A DNA stretch of 64,000 nucleotides from DAHVFK01 sp035310985 (GTDB lineage: Bacteria; Pseudomonadota; Gammaproteobacteria; Burkholderiales; SG8-39), in contig DATGDH010000139.1 of NCBI GenBank assembly GCA_035310985.1, positions 139,403 to 203,402 of the forward strand. The letters are read 5' to 3'. Every line of letters starts with the position of its first letter. The stretch's first letter is position 1. Of this stretch, positions 8,417-16,114 are shown piece by piece. The translations under genes were made by a program, and so were the position numbers. The notes below the pieces were generated by a model. That model made no database searches and had not been told where the DNA came from. It saw only the letters and a program-made list of their open reading frames with translations.

Positions 8417-8441
8417 GCGCGTGCCGCGAGGACCTGCCTCC

Positions 8442-9149
8442 GTGCGTCAGCCCGCAGCGAGCGTGATCGCTCCGCCGAGCCTGCGCGTGGCCGCGGCGAG
8501 CGGCACGCTGCGCCTGCGCCGTGCGACCTTGCAGGCGTACTGGTTCAAGCCAGCGCTATTCGTACTCTGCCTGGTGCCGCTCGCGTCGCTCGTGTGGCGC
8601 GCATTCGCGGTGCAACTCGGGCCGAACCCCGAGCAGACGCTGATCTGGACCATGGGGCTCTGGACGCTGCGCTTCCTGCTGTTCACGCTGGCCGTTACGC
8701 CGCTGCGCCAATTGACCGGGTGGGCCGAGCTCGCGCGCTTCCGGCGCATGCTGGGCCTATTCGCATTCTGCTACGCGGCGCTGCACTTCACCTGTTACCT
8801 GTGGCTGGTCAACGACTTCAGTCTCAGCGCCGTGGCGAAAGACGTGGTCAAGCACCCCTTCGTGCTCGCGGGCATGACCGCGCTCGCCCTCATGCTGCCG
8901 CTCGCCGCTACCTCAACGAACCGCATGGTGAAGCGCCTCGGCGCCAGGCGCTGGCAGGCGCTGCACAAGCTGGTGTACCTGGTAGCCGTGGTGGCGGTGT
9001 TCCACTTCTGGTGGCTCAAGCTGGCCAAGAACAACACGGCCGAGCCGAAGCTGTACGCCCTGCTGTTCGGGCTGCTGCTCGGCTACCGACTGGTCAAGGC
9101 GCTGCGGGCACGCACGGACCGCGCCCGCGCGCTCACGCGCGGCGGATGA
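8442..9149 (+). CDS. msrQ: MsrQ heme-binding membrane subunit of the methionine sulfoxide reductase
   Basis: About 235 residues, mostly transmembrane helices of the ferric-reductase-like fold. Heme-ligand histidines are likely in CYAALHFTCYLW, WQALHKLVYL and AVFHFWWLK. It passes electrons from the quinone or flavin pool to MsrP. No ATG is available near the msrP stop. I chose GTG at 8442 because GCGAGGA lies about nine bases upstream; GTG at 8421 is an alternative. The 3' end overlaps the convergent NYN-domain gene by 17 bases. Function is clear from sequence and from the position directly after msrP; only the start is uncertain. Confidence 0.9.
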   Translation: MRQPAASVIAPPSLRVAAASGTLRLRRATLQAYWFKPALFVLCLVPLASLVWRAFAVQLGPNPEQTLIWTMGLWTLRFLLFTLAVTPLRQLTGWAELARFRRMLGLFAFCYAALHFTCYLWLVNDFSLSAVAKDVVKHPFVLAGMTALALMLPLAATSTNRMVKRLGARRWQALHKLVYLVAVVAVFHFWWLKLAKNNTAEPKLYALLFGLLLGYRLVKALRARTDRARALTRGG

Positions 9150-9936
9150 CGTAGCCGCCAGACTTCTCGTCGCGCTCGAGCGCGACGAGCTTGCGCTTCT
9201 CGGCTTCCTCGAGCAGGTCGGAAAAGGCGCGAAAGCCGTAGTAGGACTCGTTGAAGCCGGGCTTCCTGCGCTTGAGCGTCTGCTTGACCATCGAGCCCCA
9301 GATCTTCTCGCCCTCGCCGCGCTCTGCGATCAGCGCGTCGACCGTTTCGAGCAACAGCTCCATCGCCTCCTGCTGCTTCTCGTCGGCTTCCGGAGGTCCC
9401 TTGACGGTTGCCGCGGGCCGCGCCTCCTTCCTCTTGCGCGCTGCGCGCCGCTTCGCCTCCTCCTCGCGCACGAGGTCGTCGTAGTAGATGAATTCGTCGC
9501 AGTTGGCGATCAGCAGGTCGGAGGTCGAATTCTTCACCCCGACGCCGATAACCACCTTGGCGTTTTCGCGCAATTTGGAAACGAGCGGCGAGAAGTCCGA
9601 ATCGCCGCTGATGATCACGAACGTGTCGACGTGGGATTTCGTATAGCACAAGTCGAGCGCGTCTACGACCATGCGTATGTCCGCCGAGTTCTTCCCGGAT
9701 TGGCGCACGTGAGGAATCTCGATCAGCTCGAACGAGGCGCCGTGCATAACCGACTTGAATTCCTTGTAGCGCTCCCAGTCGCAGTACGCCTTCTTCACCA
9801 CGATGCTGCCCTTGAGCAGCAAGCGCTCGAGCACGCGGTTGATGTCGAACTGCGCGTACTTGGCATCGCGCACGCCGAGGGCGATGTTCTCGAAGTCGCA
9901 GAACAAAGCCATGTTGCGGGTTTCCTGGGTGGCCAT
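9133..9936 (-). CDS. NYN-domain (LabA/DUF88-like) putative RNase with C-terminal LOTUS-like domain
   Basis: 267 residues. Residues 8-160 form a NYN/PIN-like nuclease domain: D14 in CDFENIA, D86 and D92 in NSADIRMVVD, and D112/D114 in SGDSDFSPL are the expected metal-binding acids. A Lys/Arg-rich linker (residues 160-185) leads to a C-terminal winged-helix segment (VKQTLKRRKPGFNESYYGF...), which resembles the OST-HTH/LOTUS RNA-binding domain. Family proteins are presumed RNases; the substrate is unknown. The start codon is only four bases after the RND pump stop, and its Shine-Dalgarno AAGGAG lies inside the last codons of the pump gene, so translation is likely coupled. Confidence 0.85.
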   Translation of the reverse strand: MATQETRNMALFCDFENIALGVRDAKYAQFDINRVLERLLLKGSIVVKKAYCDWERYKEFKSVMHGASFELIEIPHVRQSGKNSADIRMVVDALDLCYTKSHVDTFVIISGDSDFSPLVSKLRENAKVVIGVGVKNSTSDLLIANCDEFIYYDDLVREEEAKRRAARKRKEARPAATVKGPPEADEKQQEAMELLLETVDALIAERGEGEKIWGSMVKQTLKRRKPGFNESYYGFRAFSDLLEEAEKRKLVALERDEKSGGYVIRRA

Positions 9937-9940
9937 TTTT

Positions 9941-12900
9941 TTAGTCCGACTCCTTAGGGGCGAGGGTCACGGTGGGCGCGGCGACGCCGGCGGTAGCGGC
10001 GCTACCGCGCCCGTACAGCCATCCCTGCAGCCGCTCGAAGTAGAGGTAGATCACCGGGGTGATGTACAGCGTGAGAATCTGGGAAAACACCAGGCCGCCG
10101 ACGACCGCGAGTCCGAGGGGCCGGCGGGCTTCGCCGCCGATGCCGATCGAAAGCGCGATCGGAAGGCTGCCCATCAACGCGGCCATCGTGGTCATCATGA
10201 TCGGGCGGAAGCGGACCACGCAGGCTTCGAAGATCGCCTCCTGCGGAGACTTGCCGCGCTGCCGCTGCGCCTCGATCGCGAAGTCGATCATCATGATCGC
10301 GTTCTTCTTGACGATGCCCACGAGCATGATGATGCCCACGAAGGCGTACATGTTCAAATCTATGCCGAAGGCCCACAGCGTGACCAGCGCACCGAGCCCC
10401 GCGGTCGGCAGGCCGGAGAGGATCGTGAGCGGATGGATGTAGCTCTCGTAGAGAATGCCGAGCACGAGGTAGATCACCACGATCGACAGCAGCAGCAGCA
10501 GGCCCATTCCCTGTATGGACGCCTCGAAGGCCTGTGCAGTCCCCGAGAAGCTGCCGCTGAGCGTGGGCGGCACTTGCAATTCGAGTGTCAGCGCCCGCAC
10601 GGTGTCGATCGCCTGAGAAAGCGAAACCCCCGGCGCGAGATCGAATGAGATGGTGACCGACGGCAGCTGACCGAGATGGCTTACCGAAAGCGGGCCGACG
10701 CCGTAGGAGAGCCTGGTGACGGCGGTGAGCGGCACCAGCGCACCAGACTTTGAACGGATATATAAGAGCGGCAACGCCGACGGGTCGGCTTGAAAGCGGG
10801 GTTCGACTTCGAGGATGACCCAGTACTGGTCTGTGGCCGTATAGATCGTCGACACCTGCTGCGACCCGTACGCGGTGCCGAGCGCTGACTCGATCTGCTG
10901 AACCGTGACGCCGAGCGCGGCTGCCTTTTCCCGGTCGAATTCGATCAACACCTGAGGTTGGCGTATCTGCAGGTCGCTGGTCACGTCGACCAGGCTGGGC
11001 AAGGTCTTCAGCTTCTCCTCGATTATCGGAACCCAGTGGTAGAGCTCCTCAGTGCTCGTGCTGCGGAGCACGAACTGGTAGGGGCTCTTCGTGAGCAGGC
11101 CGACGCGGATTGTCGGAATGTTCTGCAGATAAGCTTTCATCCCGATGAGATTCGCCAGCTTGGGACGCAGCTGCTGAATGACTTCGTCCGCCGACACGCG
11201 CTCGGAGCGCGGCTTGAGCGTGATGAACATGCGTCCGAGATTGAGCGAGGAATTGAGTCCCGCGGCACCTATGAACGACATGACCGCCTCGACGTTCGGA
11301 TTGACGCGGATGATGTCGGAGACTTGCTGCTGCAGCTTCGCCATCGCGTCGAAGGAGATGTCCTGCGGTGCCTCGGTAAAACAGAATATTTGTCCGGTGT
11401 CCTCCGCAGGGAGAAATCCCTTGGGCATATTCACGAAAATGATTACGGTCGCGCCGGTGATTGCGAAGAACACGACCAGAACGAGTAGAGCGTGGTGCAA
11501 CGACCACGCAAGCGTCTCGCGGTACGCGTCGCGCAGGGCGTCGAATCCACGCTCGAATGCCCGGTAAAGCCTGCCGTGTTCGCGCTCGTGCTCGGGACGC
11601 AAGATCCGGGCGCACATCATCGGCGTAAGCGTGAGCGATACGAACCCGGAGATCAGCACGGCGGCAATGATGGTCACCGCGAACTCGTGCAGCAGCCTGC
11701 CGAGTATGCCGCCCATGAACAGTACGGGAAGGAACACGGCAGCGAGCGACAGGGTCATCGACAGGATGGTGAAGGCGATTTCCTTCGAGGCGTCGAGCGT
11801 CGCCTGCATGCGGGTCTTGCCCGCCTCCATGTGACGTGTGATGTTCTCGAGCATCACGATCGCGTCGTCCACGACGAACCCCACGCATAGCGTGAGCGCC
11901 ATCAAGGAAATATTGTCCAGGCTGTAGCCGAGCGCATACATGACCGCAAAAGTGCCGACGATCGACATCGGCAGCGCGACGCTCGGTATGAGCGTCGCCG
12001 AGAGATTGCGCAGGAACAGGAAGATCACCATGACCACCAGCGCAAGCGCCAGCAACAGCGTGAACTGCACCTCCTCGACCGACTGGCGGATCGTCACGGA
12101 GCGGTCGAACAGCACCTCCATGCTGATTCCAGCAGGTACCTCGGCGCGAAAAGTCGGTAGCAGCTTGCGGATCGAGTCGACGACTTCAATCGTATTGGTG
12201 CCGGGCTGCCGGAAGATCGCGAGCACGATTCCGCGCTTGTCCTTGAACCAGGCCGCCACCTTGTCGCTCTGTACGCCGTCGATCACACGCCCGAGTTGAC
12301 TGAGCCTGATCGGAGCGCCGTTGCGGTAGGTGACAATGATCGGACGATAGGCCGCCGCATCGTAGAGCTGGCCGCTCGCCTGCACTGCAAAGAGGCGGTC
12401 GCGCCCGTACAGAGTGCCGGTCGGTAGGTTGACGTTCGCATTGGCGATCGCCTGCTGGACTTCGTCTATGCCGACGCCGCGCGAAGCAAGCGCGTTCGGA
12501 TCGACTTGGACGCGCACGGCGTACTTCTGCTGGCCGAACACCTGCACCTGGGCAACCCCGCTGATCGTCGAGATTCGCTGTGCGAGAAAGGTTTCGGCGT
12601 ACTCGTCTACGGTCGACAGCGGCAGGGTGTCGGAGGTCAGCGCGAGGTAGAAGACGGCGAAGTCGCCGGGATTGACCTTGCGGAAAGACGGTGGCGTGGT
12701 CATGGTCGGAGGCAGTTGCCGTGCCGCCGTGGCGATCGCCGCGCTCACGTCCTGGGCCGCCGCGTCGATGTCGCGGTCGAGCGCGAACTGGATGGTGATC
12801 TGCGTGATGCCCTGGCCGCTCACCGAATTCATCGAATCGATTCCGGCGATCGTGGAAAACTGCTTCTCGAGCGGCGTCGCGACCGCCGAGGCCATGGTTT

Positions 12901-13069
12901 CCGGACTCGCCCCTGGCAACTCGGCGCTGACCTGGATCGTGGGGAAATCCACGTTCGGCAGCGAGCTCACCGGCAGCAGCCGGTACGCCGCGATCCCAAA
13001 AATCAGGATGCCGACCATGACCAGCACCGTCATCACCGGCCGGCGCACGAAGAGCGCGGACAGGTTCAC
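9941..13069 (-). CDS. RND multidrug efflux pump, inner-membrane transporter (MdtB/MdtC-like)
   Basis: 1042 residues, the full length of an HAE1-family RND transporter. It opens NLSALFVRRPVMTVLVMVG (first helix). The proton-relay Asp pair is present in VGFVVDDAIVMLENI, and the second-half helices end with GIVKKNAIMMIDFA. Two large periplasmic loops carry the porter and docking regions. It exports hydrophobic or amphiphilic compounds through a tripartite channel. The start GTG overlaps the membrane-fusion gene's stop in a GTGA, so the two are translationally coupled. No outer-membrane factor gene is adjacent, so a shared TolC-type channel must be used. Drug specificity cannot be read from sequence. 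Confidence 0.92.
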   Translation of the reverse strand: MNLSALFVRRPVMTVLVMVGILIFGIAAYRLLPVSSLPNVDFPTIQVSAELPGASPETMASAVATPLEKQFSTIAGIDSMNSVSGQGITQITIQFALDRDIDAAAQDVSAAIATAARQLPPTMTTPPSFRKVNPGDFAVFYLALTSDTLPLSTVDEYAETFLAQRISTISGVAQVQVFGQQKYAVRVQVDPNALASRGVGIDEVQQAIANANVNLPTGTLYGRDRLFAVQASGQLYDAAAYRPIIVTYRNGAPIRLSQLGRVIDGVQSDKVAAWFKDKRGIVLAIFRQPGTNTIEVVDSIRKLLPTFRAEVPAGISMEVLFDRSVTIRQSVEEVQFTLLLALALVVMVIFLFLRNLSATLIPSVALPMSIVGTFAVMYALGYSLDNISLMALTLCVGFVVDDAIVMLENITRHMEAGKTRMQATLDASKEIAFTILSMTLSLAAVFLPVLFMGGILGRLLHEFAVTIIAAVLISGFVSLTLTPMMCARILRPEHEREHGRLYRAFERGFDALRDAYRETLAWSLHHALLVLVVFFAITGATVIIFVNMPKGFLPAEDTGQIFCFTEAPQDISFDAMAKLQQQVSDIIRVNPNVEAVMSFIGAAGLNSSLNLGRMFITLKPRSERVSADEVIQQLRPKLANLIGMKAYLQNIPTIRVGLLTKSPYQFVLRSTSTEELYHWVPIIEEKLKTLPSLVDVTSDLQIRQPQVLIEFDREKAAALGVTVQQIESALGTAYGSQQVSTIYTATDQYWVILEVEPRFQADPSALPLLYIRSKSGALVPLTAVTRLSYGVGPLSVSHLGQLPSVTISFDLAPGVSLSQAIDTVRALTLELQVPPTLSGSFSGTAQAFEASIQGMGLLLLLSIVVIYLVLGILYESYIHPLTILSGLPTAGLGALVTLWAFGIDLNMYAFVGIIMLVGIVKKNAIMMIDFAIEAQRQRGKSPQEAIFEACVVRFRPIMMTTMAALMGSLPIALSIGIGGEARRPLGLAVVGGLVFSQILTLYITPVIYLYFERLQGWLYGRGSAATAGVAAPTVTLAPKESD

Positions 13070-14214
13070 GATGCGTCTGGCCGCACGATGACCTTGGAAT
13101 TCGGCTGCAGCCGCAGCTGCCCGCGCGTGACAACCTTTTCTCTCGGGGTCACGCCCTTGGCGATGATCGTTTCTTCGCCTTCGGTACGCGCCACGGTCAC
13201 GCGACGTACTTCGATGGTCGAGTCGGCCGTGAGCACGTAAACGTACTCTCCCTGCGGGCCTGTCTGGACCGCGGCGGATGGCACGACGACCGCATCCTTC
13301 TGATCGTAGAGCTTGACCTTGACGGCGATGAATTGCCCCGGCCACAGCGCCAGATCGGTATTGTCGAATTGCGCGCGCAGCTTGATCGTTCCGGTGCTCG
13401 TATCGACGGCGTTGTCGATGAATACCAGGCGGCCGCGCGCAATCGGTGCGCTCGCGGCGTCCGAGCTGCTCGCGTCGACTTCGAGCGGGCCTTTGGCCAT
13501 ATGCTGGCGCAGTTGAGCGAGACCCTGCTCCGGAACGGCGAATGTGACATAGACCGGCTTAACCTGGTTAATCACCACCAGCGGATTCGTGTCGTTCGCT
13601 TTCACCAAGTTTCCCAGCTGCAGCATGATGCGGCCCACGAAGCCGTCGATGGGTGACCGAATCGTGCAGTATTCGAAATTCAGGCGCGCCGTCTCGAGGG
13701 CCGCCTGGCTCGCCTTGAGCTGCGCTTCGGCGGTCTCGGCGTTAGTGCGGAATTGCGCGTACGCCTCCTTGGAGACGAAGTTTTTCTCGAGCAGGTCGAG
13801 ATAGCGCCGTTCCTGCGAGCGCGCCTGATCGCGGCTCGCCGTGTCGCGCGCGACGTTCGCCTCGGCCTGGCGCAGTGCCGCGACGAACGGCCTTGCGTCC
13901 AGGCGGAAGAGCACCTCGTCGCGGCGCACCGCCTGCCCCTCGCGAAAACCCACCTCGACGATCTGGCCGTCGACCCGTGCCTTGACTGCCACCGAGGAGT
14001 AGGCATCGACGTTGCCAATAGCCCGCAAGTAAACTGGGACTGTTCGGCCGGTCGCGACGGCCACTGATACAGGCACCGGTGGTGCGCCGGCCGGACGCTT
14101 CTTTTCGGTGGGGCGAATGGCGCCGCCGATGTATACGAGCGCCGCGGCCGCTGCGACGACGAGCAGACCGCCGAGTGCCAGCAGCGGCGCGCGGCGTTGC
14201 ACTTTGAGATTCAT
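13066..14214 (-). CDS. RND efflux membrane-fusion (periplasmic adaptor) protein
   Basis: 382 residues. The single N-terminal hydrophobic segment (residues 9-30, LLALGGLLVVAAAAALVYIG) has no lipobox Cys, so the protein is membrane-anchored rather than lipidated. It is followed by the split biotinyl-lipoyl-like domain (KARVDGQIVEVGFREGQAVRRDEVLFRLD), an alpha-hairpin coiled coil (about residues 110-170), the second lipoyl half (CTIRSPIDGFVGRIMLQLG) and beta-barrel domains. It links the inner-membrane pump to an outer-membrane channel. It overlaps the pump gene by four bases and starts 79 bases downstream of lysA on the same strand. Confidence 0.92.
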   Translation of the reverse strand: MNLKVQRRAPLLALGGLLVVAAAAALVYIGGAIRPTEKKRPAGAPPVPVSVAVATGRTVPVYLRAIGNVDAYSSVAVKARVDGQIVEVGFREGQAVRRDEVLFRLDARPFVAALRQAEANVARDTASRDQARSQERRYLDLLEKNFVSKEAYAQFRTNAETAEAQLKASQAALETARLNFEYCTIRSPIDGFVGRIMLQLGNLVKANDTNPLVVINQVKPVYVTFAVPEQGLAQLRQHMAKGPLEVDASSSDAASAPIARGRLVFIDNAVDTSTGTIKLRAQFDNTDLALWPGQFIAVKVKLYDQKDAVVVPSAAVQTGPQGEYVYVLTADSTIEVRRVTVARTEGEETIIAKGVTPREKVVTRGQLRLQPNSKVIVRPDAS

Positions 14215-14293
14215 CTAAAGCGCCGGGGACGGGCAGGTCCAAACGTTCATGAGTGCGCCTCCACCCGGTCTTCACATGCGCCGGGCGATGAAT

Positions 14294-15541
14294 CTACGGC
14301 AATGTCCGCTCCAAGGCAAAGAGATTCTCGATCGTTTCGCGGCTACGCACGAGATGCGCCTGACCGCCCTCGACAAGCACCTCGGCGGCGCGCGGGCGGG
14401 AGTTGTAGTTTGAGCTCATGCTCATGCCGTAGGCCCCGGCGGACATCACCGCGAGGAGGTCGCCTTCGCGTGCCGTCAGCCGTCGTTCGCGCGCGAGAAA
14501 ATCGCCGCTTTCGCAAACCGGGCCGACCACATCGTAGAGCTCTGCGGAAGTGCCCGCTCGCGATTCACGCACCGGCCGTATCTCGTGCCAAGCGTCGTAC
14601 AGCGCCGGACGCAGCAGATCGTTCATCGCCGCGTCCACTACCAGGAAGTTCTTGGCGGGCCCGGGCTTCACGTACTCGACGCGGGTCAGCAGCACGCCGG
14701 CGTTACCGACGATGGAACGTCCGGGGTCGAAGATCAGCGTCTCGCGCCGGCCGCGAAGGGCAGCAACTGCCCCGGCGACGAAATCCGCGATCGGCTGTGG
14801 ATTCTCGTCCCGGTACCTGATGCCGATGCCTCCCCCTACGTCGATGTGACCCAAGCGCACGCCGGCGGCCTCGATGCGAGCGGCAAGCGCCACGAGGCGT
14901 TCTACCGCGGCGACGAACGGCGCCCGGTCGGTTAGCTGCGACCCGACATGGCAGCCGATGCCACGCACCTCGATCGCGCTAAGGCGTGAGGCGCTAGCGT
15001 ACAAGCGCTCGGCCTCCTCGTAGGGCACTCCGAATTTGTTGCGCCGCAGACCGGTCGAAATATAGGGATGCGTCTTCGGGTCGACGTCGGGATTTACGCG
15101 AAAGGCGACAGGCGCGCGCCTGCCAAGGCGTCGGGCGACCGCGTCGACCCGCGCGAGCTCGGCCTCGGATTCGAGGTTCAGGCAAAGAACCCCTGCTAGT
15201 AGCGCCTGCTCGATCTCGCGCTCGCTCTTCCCCACACCCGAGAACAGTGTCCTGCCCGCGTCGCCGCCGGCCGCCAATACGCGGGCCAGCTCGCCTCCCG
15301 AGACGATGTCGAAGCCGGCGCCGAGCCGCGCCATGAGCGAGAGCACAGCGAGATTGGAGTTTGCCTTGACCGAGTAGCAAATAAGCGCGTCGCGCGCCGC
15401 CAGCGCGCGGGAGAATTCCGAGTAGGCGACCTCGATCGCGGCGCGCGAGTAGACGTAGCACGGGGTCCCGAAGCGCTCCGCAATGCCTTCGAGCGGCAGC
15501 TGTTCGGCGCAGAGAACGCCGTCGCGGTATGCAAAAGCCAT
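14294..15541 (-). CDS. lysA: Diaminopimelate decarboxylase
   Basis: 415 residues, fold-type III PLP enzyme performing the last step of lysine synthesis (meso-diaminopimelate to lysine) in the cytosol. The PLP lysine is K59 in ICYSVKANSNLAV. The phosphate-binding loop GHIDVGGGIGIRY, the substrate region IFDPGRSIVGNAG and the partner-subunit Cys in GPVCESGDF are all visible. The ATG starts MAFAYRDGVLCAEQLPLE, a typical beginning. It lies four bases downstream of lptM, a pairing common in proteobacteria. Confidence 0.95.
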   Translation of the reverse strand: MAFAYRDGVLCAEQLPLEGIAERFGTPCYVYSRAAIEVAYSEFSRALAARDALICYSVKANSNLAVLSLMARLGAGFDIVSGGELARVLAAGGDAGRTLFSGVGKSEREIEQALLAGVLCLNLESEAELARVDAVARRLGRRAPVAFRVNPDVDPKTHPYISTGLRRNKFGVPYEEAERLYASASRLSAIEVRGIGCHVGSQLTDRAPFVAAVERLVALAARIEAAGVRLGHIDVGGGIGIRYRDENPQPIADFVAGAVAALRGRRETLIFDPGRSIVGNAGVLLTRVEYVKPGPAKNFLVVDAAMNDLLRPALYDAWHEIRPVRESRAGTSAELYDVVGPVCESGDFLARERRLTAREGDLLAVMSAGAYGMSMSSNYNSRPRAAEVLVEGGQAHLVRSRETIENLFALERTLP

Positions 15542-15545
15542 GGTG

Positions 15546-15731
15546 CTAGTGCTGGTCGGAGCTGGCGCCGTCTGGCGCCGGGCGCTCCGGATATGGAACG
15601 GACTGGTACGGCTCCGGCTTTTTCGGCTTCATGCCTGGCGGCGGATTGTCGCGCAGGTAGAGCGGTCCTTTCTGGCCGCAGCCGGCGACGGCGAGCGCGG
15701 CGCTCAGAACGAGGAAAAGTGCAGTACGCAT
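15546..15731 (-). CDS. lptM: LPS-assembly-associated small lipoprotein LptM (YifL)
   Basis: 61 residues. A signal peptide with lipobox AVAGC is followed by the hallmark CGQKGPLYL and a Pro-rich, disordered tail. LptM is a short outer-membrane lipoprotein reported to assist maturation of the LptD/LptE translocon. Its position immediately before lysA and divergent from the frataxin gene is the classical arrangement and supports the call. Confidence 0.9.
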   Translation of the reverse strand: MRTALFLVLSAALAVAGCGQKGPLYLRDNPPPGMKPKKPEPYQSVPYPERPAPDGASSDQH

Positions 15732-15781
15732 CGCGCTGCAGCCGCTAAAATTATTATGCTATCACGCGTATTTCACCCGAC

Positions 15782-16102
15782 ATGACCGATTCCGAGTTTG
15801 AAGCACTCACCGCTGCCGCACTTGGGCGGGTCGAGCAGGCGCTGGAGGATAGCGGCGTGGATGCGGATGTGCAGAGCAAGTCCGGCGGAGTACTGGAGAT
15901 CGAGTTCGACAACGGCTCGAAGATGGTCATCAACCGGCAGGCCGCCGCGCGCGAACTGTGGGTCGCGGCGAAGAGCGGCGGATTTCACTTTCGCTGGGAC
16001 GGCGCCGTGTGGCGCGATACGCGTGATGGCAGCGAGCTGTTCGCCGTACTATCGAGGCTCGTGTCGGCGCAGAGCGGCAGGGGCGTGGTACTGCGCGGCT
16101 GA
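15782..16102 (+). CDS. cyaY: Frataxin-like iron-sulfur cluster protein CyaY
   Basis: 106 residues, full length for bacterial frataxin. The first helix is acid-rich (MTDSEFEALTAAALGRVEQALEDSG), and the beta-sheet contains VLEIEFDNGSKMVINRQ and the conserved ELWVAAKSGGFHFRWDG. CyaY binds iron and modulates cluster assembly by the IscS complex. Its start is 50 bases from lptM on the opposite strand; its stop is 12 bases from the convergent mrcA stop. Confidence 0.95.
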   Translation: MTDSEFEALTAAALGRVEQALEDSGVDADVQSKSGGVLEIEFDNGSKMVINRQAAARELWVAAKSGGFHFRWDGAVWRDTRDGSELFAVLSRLVSAQSGRGVVLRG

Positions 16103-16114
16103 GGCCGAGACGTC

